Assembly: GCA_902786345.1 (NCBI GenBank)
Contig: CADACB010000031.1
Location: 1 to 58,925, forward strand
Direction of reading: 5' to 3'
DNA: 58,925 nucleotides
Source of the DNA: an uncultured Ruminococcus sp.
GTDB taxonomy: Bacteria > Bacillota > Clostridia > Oscillospirales > Acutalibacteraceae
Part shown: positions 7,396 to 16,127 of the stretch, piece after piece
How positions within the stretch are numbered: position 1 is the stretch's first letter
How the letters are laid out: every line of letters starts with the position of its first letter
The notes under the pieces: generated by a model
Database searches by the model: none
Told to the model about the DNA's origin: nothing
The model's input: the letters and a program-made list of their open reading frames with translations, nothing else
Translations under genes and position numbers: made by a program

Positions 7396-8561
7396 ATGCC
7401 GATTTTCATTACTATGCGACTTATTGCGCCGCTTTTTTAGCGGGATATACTCATAAGGAATGTCAGGACATCGCATACAGCGACCAGCTTGTCGATTTGT
7501 GCAGCAAGACTTTCCTTTCGAGTCTGAATGCACCTCTCTCTGCTGCCACCACCCAGCTTCAGCTTGAGCTGATGGATACAAGAACTGACATCATCGGTTT
7601 GCAGGATATCACCAGGATATGGTCATCTTTCCATTTCCTGCCCAGGGATCTGAACGCAGACCCAAAGTTCAAATGTTCCAAGGGGTACCGGAACAAATAT
7701 CGTCTCATCTGCGGTCCGAACAGTGAGCTTCTCAGGGATACTGTCAGACTTGCCGGACACGGGGATCTTCAGTCGGTCGGTATGGCTATGCATATTTTAG
7801 CCGACACATGGGCTCATCAGCACTTTGCCGGCACGCCTTCTCTTGTCATTAACAACACTAATTCTTATTTCTATGAGCTGTTTCCTGAGGGAGACGGTTA
7901 CAGGGAAAAGAAGCTGACCTTCCGTCACAGCGTATCAACGCCCGATGATCTTGCCGAAAGTATATACACCAGCAGTCTTTACTCCAACGACGAAAACTCC
8001 ATAATGAATCTTGGACATGGTCGTGCCGGACACCTGCCGGATTATAGCTTTATCCGCTACAAATACCTTCCTGCATGGGGACAGTATGAGGAGCTTGTTA
8101 AGGATAACCCGTCTGATTATTGGCACGCCTTCTGTCAGATGGTTTATGCTTTGAAATGCCTGCGTAATAATGCAGAGAAATTCATCTGCGGACAGTATGA
8201 CGAAGAAAGTGTCAGACCTCACGAGGACACGATCAGACAGATCATCACCAAGCGTCAGCTCGATGCATCGTCGGACTGGAAGGCCTTCGGTGAAAATCTG
8301 TCCGGCAAAGAGATCGCACCCTTCGACATCCGCCTTTATCATGAGGAATACCGCTTTGCCCCTCCTGAAAAAAAGAACGAGACATTTATCGGCAGGTTCA
8401 TTCTTGCGGCTCTTGCACAGAAAAGCATGGTAACAAACAGGATATTCACATCCGGCAGCAAGCTTGCCGGATATTCTGCCGATTATAATAAAAAGGGGTT
8501 CAAAGGCATCAGGGATTACAAACAACTGGTGCAATATCAGGGAGGTGACGATAGAAAATGA
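7392..8561 (+). CDS. DUF6765 family protein
   Basis: A 389-residue soluble protein without signal peptide. It matches the DUF6765 pattern: an N-terminal MNADFHYYATYCAAFLAGYT, an Asp-rich follow-up (IAYSDQLVD) and the signature ILADTWAHQHFAG (residues 135-147). The His/Asp arrangement (DFHYY, SDQ, AD-x2-AHQHF) looks like a metal site of the zinc-dependent phospholipase C / S1-P1 nuclease kind; this is my inference and not an established function. It overlaps its neighbours by ATGA at both ends, so it is translated together with two membrane proteins, one of which is HdeD-like. G+C is higher than in the core genome to the right. Confidence 0.8.
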   Translation: MNADFHYYATYCAAFLAGYTHKECQDIAYSDQLVDLCSKTFLSSLNAPLSAATTQLQLELMDTRTDIIGLQDITRIWSSFHFLPRDLNADPKFKCSKGYRNKYRLICGPNSELLRDTVRLAGHGDLQSVGMAMHILADTWAHQHFAGTPSLVINNTNSYFYELFPEGDGYREKKLTFRHSVSTPDDLAESIYTSSLYSNDENSIMNLGHGRAGHLPDYSFIRYKYLPAWGQYEELVKDNPSDYWHAFCQMVYALKCLRNNAEKFICGQYDEESVRPHEDTIRQIITKRQLDASSDWKAFGENLSGKEIAPFDIRLYHEEYRFAPPEKKNETFIGRFILAALAQKSMVTNRIFTSGSKLAGYSADYNKKGFKGIRDYKQLVQYQGGDDRK

Positions 8562-9097
8562 GTTTATTGAAACGGCTCAGAGAGCTGATCATAGCGCTTG
8601 TGACAGTGGTTTTTGGTATCGTGCTCATCTTTGACGGTGAAAACGGCCAGCTGATTGTCGTCAGCATTATTTGTCTATTTTTCTTTTTTGAAGGCATTCG
8701 TCTGCTTATATACTACCTGAGGATGGCTCGTCACATGGTCGGCGGAAAAAGAGTCTTGATAAGCTCTATTATCACGCTGGATCTCGGTCTGCTGACGCTT
8801 CAGATGGTCTCCATTTCAAACACAACTATTCTTCTATATCTGCTGAGTATTTTTGCCTTCACCGGTGTCATAGATATTTTGCGTTCAATGGAATCAAAAC
8901 GTCACGGTGGTCATTGGAAGGTTAAGTTTGTTAACGGCTGCATTTATATCGTATTTTCTGGCGCACTGATCATAGCAGGCATTTTTGTCAATAACTCCTA
9001 TTTTCTTGTTTGCTGTTTCAGTGTATGCCTGATCTATTCTGCCTTTATTCGCATCTTCTCGGCATTCCGCAAGACAGCGGTCGTCTACATACAGTAA
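8558..9097 (+). CDS. HdeD-like (DUF308) multi-spanning membrane protein
   Basis: A 179-residue protein with six short hydrophobic segments in pairs. It has the small-loop features of the DUF308/HdeD group (VVFGIVLIFDGENGQLIVVSI near the N-terminus, then IITLDLGLLTLQM). HdeD in enteric bacteria is linked to acid resistance; the role here is unknown. It is the last gene of the operon with the DUF6765 protein, with an ATGA overlap, and is followed by two hairpins. Confidence 0.7.
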   Translation: MSLLKRLRELIIALVTVVFGIVLIFDGENGQLIVVSIICLFFFFEGIRLLIYYLRMARHMVGGKRVLISSIITLDLGLLTLQMVSISNTTILLYLLSIFAFTGVIDILRSMESKRHGGHWKVKFVNGCIYIVFSGALIIAGIFVNNSYFLVCCFSVCLIYSAFIRIFSAFRKTAVVYIQ

Positions 9098-9116
9098 AGC
9101 CGCAAAACAAAAGCCA

Positions 9117-9179
9117 AAGGGAGGCAACTTCTTTACGAAGTGCCTCCCTTCCGGGTAAGGTTTATTTATCCTTACCGGG
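9117..9179 (+). terminator. Tandem hairpins ending the DUF6765 operon
   Basis: First hairpin 9117-9150: arms AAGGGAGGCAACTTC and GAAGTGCCTCCCTT around a TTTAC loop, with one bulged A. Second hairpin 9151-9179: CCGGGTAAGG and CCTTACCGG. Neither is followed by a clear T-run, so termination, or protection of the mRNA 3' end, is inferred from position. Confidence 0.55.
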
Positions 9180-9180
9180 T

Positions 9181-9748
9181 ACAATGTTTCCAACTGTTAA
9201 AGATTGAGAAAAAACGAAAAAAGAATAAGACATATGTGATAATGAGTGTCAGCTCTATGGACAACACTTTCTTGGGAATGACTTACTGAAAACGGTTCTC
9301 TGGTATGAAGCGTAAGCTTATACTCAGCAAGTTCTATATGGGATTTATTGCAACGATAGTTAGTATTACTGCAATTGTATTTGTATGTCAATAAACGATG
9401 AGTACGGAAATAAAAGAAAATCTTGCCAATAAACTTCGAATGCTTAAAATCGGGTACGAAAAACTTCCACAGTCTGAGAATCTAAAGGATTTCCAACAAA
9501 TAATTTCCAAATTCTTAAAAGCCTTGTAAGCTTGCAAATATAACTGGCATTTGTTCCGACACTGACAGCAATCTGCCTGGAAGTAATAGGTGTTGCCGCT
9601 TGTTAAGTAAAACAAAAAATGCCAAGCAAAATACAATAAATTATTTGGCTACAGCAATTCATTGGATGATTATTTATTCGACCTTCTCGCTTTAGGTGGT
9701 CGGTTTTAAACATATGTAAAACACAGATTAAACGTTGTTTATAATACT
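9181..9748 (+). other. Gene-poor stretch with two very short open frames and debris
   Basis: Two adjacent plus-strand frames are visible. At 9305-9394 a 29-residue peptide starts MKRKLILSKFYMGFIATIV and forms one membrane helix. At 9398-9529 there is a 43-residue frame starting MSTEIKENLANKLRMLKIGY. Neither has a convincing ribosome-binding site. Further fragments (LAFVPTLTAICLEVIG) show up in broken frames to about 9620. This could be the remains of a longer gene or mobile DNA. No known family recognised. Confidence 0.35.
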
Positions 9749-10453
9749 TCAGAAGAAAATTTCTTCACAGCCATCCACTTCTGACATAGCACAAGCTTCC
9801 ATCCCGGAAACTATAAATTGTTCCAGCAATACAACTCCGATGGCACTAAGTGCTTTTTTTAGCTTAAATGCCATTTCAATGTCACGGTTTGATGGTATCG
9901 CTATTCCTCTTGGATGATTATACGCGATTATCGCACCGGAAGCTTTGTGCTGAACACATGACTGTAAGATCTTTGTGATATTTACATCTGATGTGCTATT
10001 TGTTCCTTTACATATAAAATTGCAGTAAAGCTGTTCTCCTTTTGAGTTTAACAGCAAAAGCAGTAAATGTTCCTCATTCTTTCCAATAAAATATGTAAGA
10101 ACAAAATCTTTGATGTTTTTGCCGGAATTGAATTTTTTGTTTTTATTTGGGCTTACATATTTATCCTTATAATATCTTGAACATACATCAGGAATAAGCT
10201 TTAGAAAAATAGCTGTATTATAACTTATACCACATTCCTGCAACGATTTAACAGGAGCATCAAATATTGCGGATAACGATCCAAAGCGATTCATAAGGCG
10301 ATGTGCAATCTCATTGGTATCCTTACGTGGAATGCCATAGAACAGCAGCAGTTCTATGATTTGATGATCAAAAAATTTTTCAAGTCCTTCAGATTCAAAA
10401 CGTTTTTTTACACGGTCACGATGCCCGTTGTGAAGGTTTTTGTTTTCATTCAT
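9749..10453 (-). CDS. RadC-like JAB-domain protein with an altered metal site
   Basis: A 234-residue protein. The N-terminal helix-hairpin-helix-like UPF0758 domain covers about residues 8-95 (HRDRVKKRF, IELLLFYGIPRKDTN). The C-terminal JAB/MPN (RadC) domain covers about 105-232. The canonical zinc motif HNHPSG-x-x-x-PS-x2-D appears as YNHPRGIAIPSNRD (178-191): the first His is Tyr178, while His180, Ser188 and Asp191 remain. One zinc ligand is thus missing, and catalytic metal binding is doubtful. RadC-type proteins are commonly carried by mobile elements, which suits this decaying region. A long run of Leu and a low G+C content set it apart from the operon to the left. It starts at ATG 10453. 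Confidence 0.85.
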   Translation of the reverse strand: MNENKNLHNGHRDRVKKRFESEGLEKFFDHQIIELLLFYGIPRKDTNEIAHRLMNRFGSLSAIFDAPVKSLQECGISYNTAIFLKLIPDVCSRYYKDKYVSPNKNKKFNSGKNIKDFVLTYFIGKNEEHLLLLLLNSKGEQLYCNFICKGTNSTSDVNITKILQSCVQHKASGAIIAYNHPRGIAIPSNRDIEMAFKLKKALSAIGVVLLEQFIVSGMEACAMSEVDGCEEIFF

Positions 10454-10548
10454 ATCTGTTTATCCACCTGCCTGTATATACTATAATCGAACATATTATA
10501 ACTGATTCAATGTATTTTCTCAACGGATTTTAAAACATTTTAAGAATT

Positions 10549-10609
10549 GAAGGGGTTCTAATACAAACCACCACTTCAGTGGTGGTTTGCTCTACCTATA
10601 GAAGGGGTT
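10549..10609 (+). repeat. 24-26 bp palindrome flanked by 9-bp direct repeats
   Basis: Perfect 12-bp inverted repeat CAAACCACCACT / AGTGGTGGTTTG (10564-10575 and 10578-10589, 2-bp centre). It is flanked by GAAGGGGTT at 10549-10557 and again at 10601-10609. There is no T-run on either side, so it does not look like a terminator. A subterminal palindrome next to a short direct repeat is reminiscent of IS200/IS605-type ends or small palindromic elements derived from them; no transposase is nearby. Confidence 0.5.
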
Positions 10610-10730
10610 AATATAGACCAAATCACTGCAATGTTGTTTTGTATTATGGATTATGGTGCAATAACATAAAAACAACAGTTAACGGTGGAACTTTTTCTTT
10701 ATGGCTTTGAAGAACCATCTGTTATAAAAA

Positions 10731-11294
10731 TTACTTCAACTTGAGACCATCTTTAAAAGCCTCTCCAACTCTGCCGCTGACTTTATAATATCCGTGTGTG
10801 TAAGGGTCAAAAGCGATTGCCTGTAGTAAATCGATGTCCACCTTGCCGTCTTTCATTACTGTTTCTTCTGCGGAAGTTCTGACGACCTTTGCAATAACTC
10901 CAAGGCCGGTTTCATCACCCTGATATTCGATGAATTCACATTCCATAGCTATAGGAAATTCATTGATGATAGGAGCGTCAACAACATCTGATTTTGTAAA
11001 TGTCAGACCGCTCTTTGCAAACTTATCCGGTTCTTTGTTTCCACTGACTACACCGAAGTAATCCGCTTCTGTAACATGTTTTGCATCTGCTATATGGATA
11101 ACAAATCCCTTTCTTGCTTTGATATTTTGAACGGTCTTATGTGTCTCGGTAAGATTGAGTGCTACCACATTACGCTCCAGCATTGTGCCCCATGCGGCAT
11201 TCATCACATCTACGGTTTCGTCTTCGTTAAATGTCGAGATCAGCAGCACAGGCATAGGAAAAATGGCTTCGGTTGTTTTGATTTGTTGTTTCAT
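10731..11294 (-). CDS. Flavin reductase-like (flavoredoxin) FMN-binding protein
   Basis: A 187-residue protein of the flavin-reductase-like split-barrel family. The start MKQQIKTTEAIFPMPVLLIS and the following segment MNAAWGTMLERNVVALNLT are typical of the flavoredoxin subgroup that binds FMN non-covalently and passes electrons from NAD(P)H or ferredoxin. GHYKVSGRVG-like residues (HGYYKVSGRVGEAFKDG) close the fold. The gene stands alone. A good ribosome-binding site (GGAGG, reverse complement of 11303-11307) precedes ATG 11294. Its physiological substrate is not known. Confidence 0.88.
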   Translation of the reverse strand: MKQQIKTTEAIFPMPVLLISTFNEDETVDVMNAAWGTMLERNVVALNLTETHKTVQNIKARKGFVIHIADAKHVTEADYFGVVSGNKEPDKFAKSGLTFTKSDVVDAPIINEFPIAMECEFIEYQGDETGLGVIAKVVRTSAEETVMKDGKVDIDLLQAIAFDPYTHGYYKVSGRVGEAFKDGLKLK

Positions 11295-11418
11295 GGTAAT
11301 GAACCTCCTATAATGGTTTTAGTTAATGTACTACACATTATAATCTTTTTTGTTGATAATTACAAGTACTTATATATAATATAAAGACCTTGTATGCGAT
11401 GATGAAATATAATATGTG

Positions 11419-11455
11419 TCCGAACGATTTAAATGCAAACCGTTCGGATTTTTTT
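11419..11455 (+). terminator. Rho-independent terminator without an obvious upstream gene
   Basis: TCCGAACG / CGTTCGGA (8-bp stem, 14-nt loop) followed by seven T on the plus strand. No plus-strand gene ends nearby: the previous one ends at 9097. It may stop a short unannotated transcript or be left over from a deleted gene. Confidence 0.6.
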
Positions 11456-11608
11456 ACCCAATAAGTTTAATTATTATTTTGCTGCCACGATTGTCAGCAT
11501 TATAAGGTCAGTGTTTTAGGTATGGATTGCTCCGAACAGAAAATCGGCAAACTGTAAAGACCCTTAAATGCAAATATCGTTTTTCTCTGAAATCGGACTG
11601 TTACGATT

Positions 11609-11659
11609 TTAACCACGCCCTATCTGTCTCTTTCGGGAATGGTGAGGTAATAATGCCAT
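11609..11659 (-). other. Orphan translation start: strong ribosome-binding site with a 16-codon frame
   Basis: On the minus strand AAAGGAGGACAACACA precedes an ATG (11657-11659) opening MALLPHHSRKRQIGRG and then a stop. A TATAAT-like box lies upstream (near 11715). It looks like the surviving beginning of a decayed gene; a genuine micropeptide is possible but unsupported. Otherwise the 11295-11801 stretch holds only the terminator above. Confidence 0.35.
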
Positions 11660-11801
11660 TGTGTTGTCCTCCTTTAAATTTTTTGCAGCATCATATGTTT
11701 ACATTTAATTATACTGATTGGATACAAAGCTTACAAGTACATACTTTTTTATTACATATTTACATTTTTGTAATTCCAAAGTTGATGATAAAGTTATATT
11801 A

Positions 11802-11830
11802 TTGACATATCTTTATTGGATTGTTATACT
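11802..11830 (+). promoter_or_regulatory. Consensus sigma-A promoter for the CstA gene
   Basis: TTGACA (11802-11807), exactly 17 bp, TATACT (11825-11830). It lies about 30 bp upstream of the start codon at 11861. Confidence 0.75.
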
Positions 11831-11860
11831 ATTTAGTAGATTAATAAATGTGGTGATTGT

Positions 11861-13309
11861 ATGATTTCTTTATTGATTTCATTTTGTGTACTGGTGATAG
11901 GATACTTTGTTTACGGAAAAATTACGGAAAAAATATTTGCGCCTGACGACAGAAAAACGCCTGCGATTGCCATCAATGATGGTGTGGATTGTGTACCAAT
12001 GAAGAGGTGGAAGGCATTTCTGATACAACTTCTTAATATTGCGGGAACAGGTCCGATTTTCGGAGCTTTGATGGGAGCAGTTTTTGGACCGGTGGTGTTT
12101 TTGTGGATTGTTTTTGGATCAATACTGGGCGGTGCTGTTCACGATTATATGTCGGGTATGATAAGTTCCCGACATAATGGTGCTTCGATTGCTGAACTTT
12201 CGGGTCTATATCTCGGAAAGGTCGCTAAGTGGATCATGCGTATTTTTTCAGTCATTCTACTTGTATTATGCGGTACTGTATTTGTTACAAGTCCTGCCGA
12301 ATTACTGAGTAATCTCACGCCTGGCTGGATGAATGGTACTTTCTGGGCTGTGGTGGTATTGATCTATTATCTTGCGGCAACATTGCTGCCTATTGATAAG
12401 CTTATAGGCAAGTTATACCCTGCCTTTGGTGTTCTTTTGATTATTATGGCTGTTGCGGTGATCGGAGGAATTATTTTTTCTGGCGGAAAATATACGATTC
12501 CTGAACTTTCCCTTTCAAATCTTCATCCTGTGGGTACGCCTATATGGCCGTATATGTTCATAACCGTTGCTTGCGGAGCAGTATCGGGTTTTCATGCAAC
12601 CCAGTCTCCTATGATAGCAAAGTGCATCAGATCCGAAAAAGAGGGCAGAAGTATTTTTTATGGAGCGATGATCAGTGAATCGGTAATAGCTCTTGTCTGG
12701 GCTGCTGCAGGTGTAGCTTTCTATGGTACGACTGAGCTTTTGAATGAAGCTCTTAAAAGCGGCGCTTCCAACGTGGTATATGATATTTCAACAGGTGTAC
12801 TGGGTGGCTTTGGCGGTGCACTTGCTGTTGCTGGTGTAATTATTTGTCCTATCACTTCGGGTGATACGGCATTCAGAAGTGCAAGGCTTATTCTTGCTGA
12901 AACATTTAAGCTTGACCAGAAGAATATAAGAAACAGGCTTGTTATTACCATACCTCTGCTTGTCATTGGCGGTTTGCTTACATGGTTTGCAATAGTAAAC
13001 GACAACGGGTTTCAGATTGTGTGGCGGTATTTTTCATGGAGTAACCAGACACTGGCAATGATAGCTCTCTGGGTGGCAACGGCATATCTGCTGAAAAAGG
13101 GGAAGTATCGTTTTGGCTCTCTTTTGACGTCGCTGCCTGCTTCTTTTATGACAGCTGTAAGCATTACTTACATACTTATGGCAAAGGAAGGTTTCGGTAT
13201 GGAACAGACCGTGGCTTATCTATCGGGAGGCTCTGTTGGCGCAATACTTTTGGCGGTATATCTTATAAAGCTGTTTGCAAATTCAAAAAGCGGTCTTAAA
13301 TTCGGTTGA
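11861..13309 (+). CDS. cstA: CstA-family carbon starvation / pyruvate transporter
   Basis: A 482-residue integral membrane protein with about 14 hydrophobic helices. Diagnostic CstA segments are LLNIAGTGPIFGALMGAVFG and GAVHDYMSGMISSRHNGAS, then ACGAVSGFHATQSPMIAKC and CPITSGDTAFRSARL. CstA and its relative BtsT import pyruvate or peptides with protons in enteric bacteria. The short form here (about 480 residues versus about 700 in E. coli) is the usual form in anaerobic Bacillota. A consensus promoter lies close upstream, giving a short untranslated leader, and a GGTGA site precedes ATG 11861. Transported substrate is inferred, not shown. Confidence 0.92.
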   Translation: MISLLISFCVLVIGYFVYGKITEKIFAPDDRKTPAIAINDGVDCVPMKRWKAFLIQLLNIAGTGPIFGALMGAVFGPVVFLWIVFGSILGGAVHDYMSGMISSRHNGASIAELSGLYLGKVAKWIMRIFSVILLVLCGTVFVTSPAELLSNLTPGWMNGTFWAVVVLIYYLAATLLPIDKLIGKLYPAFGVLLIIMAVAVIGGIIFSGGKYTIPELSLSNLHPVGTPIWPYMFITVACGAVSGFHATQSPMIAKCIRSEKEGRSIFYGAMISESVIALVWAAAGVAFYGTTELLNEALKSGASNVVYDISTGVLGGFGGALAVAGVIICPITSGDTAFRSARLILAETFKLDQKNIRNRLVITIPLLVIGGLLTWFAIVNDNGFQIVWRYFSWSNQTLAMIALWVATAYLLKKGKYRFGSLLTSLPASFMTAVSITYILMAKEGFGMEQTVAYLSGGSVGAILLAVYLIKLFANSKSGLKFG

Positions 13310-14066
13310 TTCTTGATAATTCTTGTGTTTGTTGTTTTAATCTTTTTCATAGTTGTTACGGATATTGTCGATATCCTCGGTGCTTCTGTCAGAACAGCTG
13401 AATCAACTGGAATTCACATTGACTGCAAATATTCATATGAAAAACGGAATAACTTGTGAATAGGGAATTCGCAGATTAGATTTACGATTATAGAAATTCA
13501 GACTGCCCGATTTTGTTACAATGAATGATTTTGAATCGGCAGTAAGTGAATTGACTAAGAAGAAAAACTCAATGTATAGGGCAACAGGCTAAATCACTGC
13601 AAAAATACGAAAAGGACAATGCTGCATAAAATCTGGCTTTAAAGTCAAAGGTTTCTTATTATTGATACACCTTGTGCAGCGTAATGGCTGGAATGAAGCG
13701 AATATGCGTTATTGGATGCAAAAGGGGTGGACAGATAAAAAAGTCCGTGGAAAAAGTTTAATGAAGAATGCTAACATGACGAAAAAACTAACGGATTATT
13801 TGTCGGATTATTTTTGCAGCTTTATACGTCAGAGGACCGGAATCCGCATTGTATTGAGCAAATCAAAACTGATGGTTTATTTTGACGAGTCGTTCAGGGT
13901 AGGTATGTTTGAGTAACTGTATTGATGTTATTTATCGGCTTGAAAAGCATTATCACATTTAATTTCTACAGAAGAGCAAGTTATAACTTTAATGATAAAG
14001 CAGCATCTATTAGTGGATTTAGGAAAGTTGGTTCAGCAATAACAGCATAGGAAAGAAAGATTATTT
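13310..14066 (+). other. Gene-poor stretch with decayed coding fragments
   Basis: Three plus-strand fragments are visible. About 13314-13459 reads LIILVFVVLIFFIVVTDIVD and more, without a start signal. Near 13521 MNDFESAVSELTKKKNSMYR is followed by a stop. At 13662-13916 an 84-residue frame opens with TTG (MIHLVQRNGWNEANMRYWMQ...) and contains a basic segment, then RQRTGIRIVLSKSKLMVYF. None has a good ribosome-binding site. The last could be a real small gene or the tail of a phage/plasmid-type protein; family not recognised. Confidence 0.35.
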
Positions 14067-14945
14067 ATGCACTATATAAAAGCTAAAGGAATACTGTCAC
14101 AATACAACGGAATGAATCTTTATCGCGGCTGCACGCATGGGTGTATCTATTGTGACTCAAGAAGCACCTGCTATCAGATGAACCACGCATTTGAGGATAT
14201 TGAGGTCAAGGAAAACGCGCTTGAATTGCTGGAGGATGTCATCCGCCGCAAAAGAAAGCCCTGCATGATCAGCACAGGCGCAATGACCGACCCATACATA
14301 CCTCTTGAAACAAAAATAGAATTTACCCGCAAGGCGCTTTTGTTGATAGAAAAATATGGCTTTGGTGTTGTGATGCATACGAAGTCCACCCGTGTGCTGA
14401 GAGATCTGGATATTCTCAGACGAATTAACGAAAAAACAAAGGCTGTTGTACAGATGACGCTGACAACGGCTGATGACAATTTGTGCAGGATTATAGAACC
14501 AAATGTAAGCACGACAACAGAAAGATTTAAAGCACTTAAAATGCTGCGTGAAAACGACATTCCGACTATAGTCTGGCTGTGTCCGATCCTGCCTTATATC
14601 AACGATACAAAAGAAAACATTATGGCAATTCTTGAAATGTGTGTTGAGGCAGGGGTGAAAGGCATCATTTGCTTTGGTATGGGGCTAACCCTTCGTGAAG
14701 GCAACCGTGAATATTTTTACAGTAAGCTTGATACGCATTTTCCCGGGCTAAAGGAACGTTACATTAAACAATTCGGTAACTGTTATGAAGTAAATAGTCT
14801 CCACAATGCTGAACTAATGAAATTGTTTCATGAAGCTTGCAGAAAAAACGGTATCCTTCACAATAATGGAGAGATATTTGCCTATCTGAACCGTTTTGAA
14901 GAGAAGACTCCTTTTCAACAGTTGAGCTTTTGGAATGATCAATAA
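14067..14945 (+). CDS. SPL-family radical SAM protein
   Basis: A 292-residue protein whose N-terminus MHYIKAKGILSQYNGMNLYR leads into GCTHGCIYCD, the Cys22-x3-Cys26-x2-Cys29 motif that binds the [4Fe-4S] cluster and S-adenosylmethionine. The ISTGAMTDPYIPLE segment and the TIM-barrel pattern match the group annotated as SPL (spore photoproduct lyase)-like radical SAM proteins, related to Rv2578c. The specific spore photoproduct lyase residues are not apparent, so the reaction is unknown. It stands alone in a decayed neighbourhood. A GAAAGAAAG site precedes ATG 14067. Confidence 0.88.
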   Translation: MHYIKAKGILSQYNGMNLYRGCTHGCIYCDSRSTCYQMNHAFEDIEVKENALELLEDVIRRKRKPCMISTGAMTDPYIPLETKIEFTRKALLLIEKYGFGVVMHTKSTRVLRDLDILRRINEKTKAVVQMTLTTADDNLCRIIEPNVSTTTERFKALKMLRENDIPTIVWLCPILPYINDTKENIMAILEMCVEAGVKGIICFGMGLTLREGNREYFYSKLDTHFPGLKERYIKQFGNCYEVNSLHNAELMKLFHEACRKNGILHNNGEIFAYLNRFEEKTPFQQLSFWNDQ

Positions 14946-15187
14946 GACAAATAAATTTGCCAGATAGAAATAAAATAAAATGAATAATCGGATCAAATAC
15001 ATTGATAACCTGACAGATGGATGACCATTTCACTTCTTCACGTTTCTCATTTCAAAAAAGAGGATATAATACGTTTATCCTTAACGTCTGGTGATATTAT
15101 GAAAAACAGAAAATAAGGGTGCAGGACAGATTATAATATCAAGTGCAACAGTAAAAAAGAATAGACTTCATAGTTACTCAGAATTAA

Positions 15188-15506
15188 GTGACTACTGATG
15201 AAGAATCCTCACAGGATGATGATGAATCTGAAGTATCTGAAACATCAGAAGTATCTGAATATTCAAATGAACCGGATAATCCAGTGATTTCCAAAAACAC
15301 AAGTATCGGAAAAAATCAATGTTTCGGAAAAATCGGAATCCTCTTATACAAACAGTGATCCGGAAAAGTACATTATCAGACGAAAATTAATTGTTGTTCA
15401 AACCACTGATAATACTCCAAATACAGGTGATAATACTGTGTTCCTTATTGTAATGTGTGAGAATATATCACTATATGTTGTTGCATCGGCACAAAAAAGA
15501 AACTGA
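15188..15506 (+). pseudogene. C-terminal remnant of a sortase-anchored surface protein
   Basis: The first frame (15188 on) encodes an acidic Ser/Glu stalk (VTTDEESSQDDDESEVSETS...). A frameshift near 15305 moves to a frame with INVSEKSESSYTNSDPEK and then TTDNTPNTGDNTVFLIV, which looks like the TPNTGD/NPxTG-type sorting signal plus the beginning of a membrane anchor, ending KRN-stop at 15506. The anchor is itself disturbed (VMCENISLYVVAS). Nothing of the extracellular domain is left upstream. A hairpin terminator follows at 15573. Substantial decay is clear; the sortase assignment is inference from the motif. Confidence 0.6.
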
Positions 15507-15572
15507 AGACAGGAAACAGTAAATATCTTTATTGATTTTATAAAATTATTTAAAATTATTCTTATAAATTAA

Positions 15573-15614
15573 TCGGCAGAATTTCCTTTCTTTCACATAG
15601 GAATTTTCTGCCGA
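15573..15614 (+). terminator. Hairpin after the surface-protein remnant
   Basis: TCGGCAGAATTTCC pairs with GGAATTTTCTGCCGA with one bulge and a 13-nt loop. There is only a weak T-rich tail. Confidence 0.5.
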
Positions 15615-16085
15615 CTTGTATATGTCGTATACAACCAATAACTTATTTTACTATATGTTATAATATAAGCAAAACAATTATATGATAATAAGATCTTATC
15701 AAAAAGGAAGGTATATGGCTTATGTCTCTAATCCGAATATCCCATTGAGGCATGGTTTTTTTTGAATCCACTATCTCTCATGCCGGTTTACAGGATTTAC
15801 AGCCTGCTGCACGAGAAAAATCTTACAAAAAATGTTCTGATTCAAACTTTCTTAATTATCTGAAACATATTCGCAAAACAAAAATTAATAACGTCTTGTA
15901 CACCGGTGAAATCGCCAATGCCGCTCAGACGTTATTGGATAGGTTATAAATTAATATTACTTAATTTGGTGAGAGTTTGGTTATAAAAGTATTTTCAGAA
16001 AAGCCAATAGTGCATCACTGATTTTTTTCATCTATTTTATTAAACAGACCGGATAATGAGAAGTATCAAGAACCCAATAAAAGAT
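15615..16085 (+). other. A+T-rich stretch with a short broken frame
   Basis: A frame starting at ATG 15716 (MAYVSNPNIPLRHGFF) stops after 16 codons and overlaps a second frame to 15949 (ISHAGLQDLQPAAREKSYKK, ending AAQTLLDRL-stop). The eight-T run at the overlap could be a slippage point. No family recognised; probably a gene remnant. Confidence 0.3.
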
Positions 16086-16122
16086 AAAAGAGCCAAACGA
16101 GTATATCGTCTGACTCTTTTAT
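16086..16122 (-). terminator. Terminator of the flotillin gene
   Basis: On the minus strand AAAAGAGTCAGACGA pairs with CTCGTTTGGCTCTTTT (with G-U pairs) and is followed by a T-rich tail, directly after the flotillin stop. Confidence 0.65.
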
Positions 16123-16127
16123 TTCTG

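Noticed and set aside
11527-11805. A 92-codon plus-strand frame before the CstA gene
   Set aside because: No ribosome-binding site; the composition is typical of chance open frames in A+T-rich DNA, and it overlaps the CstA promoter at its end.
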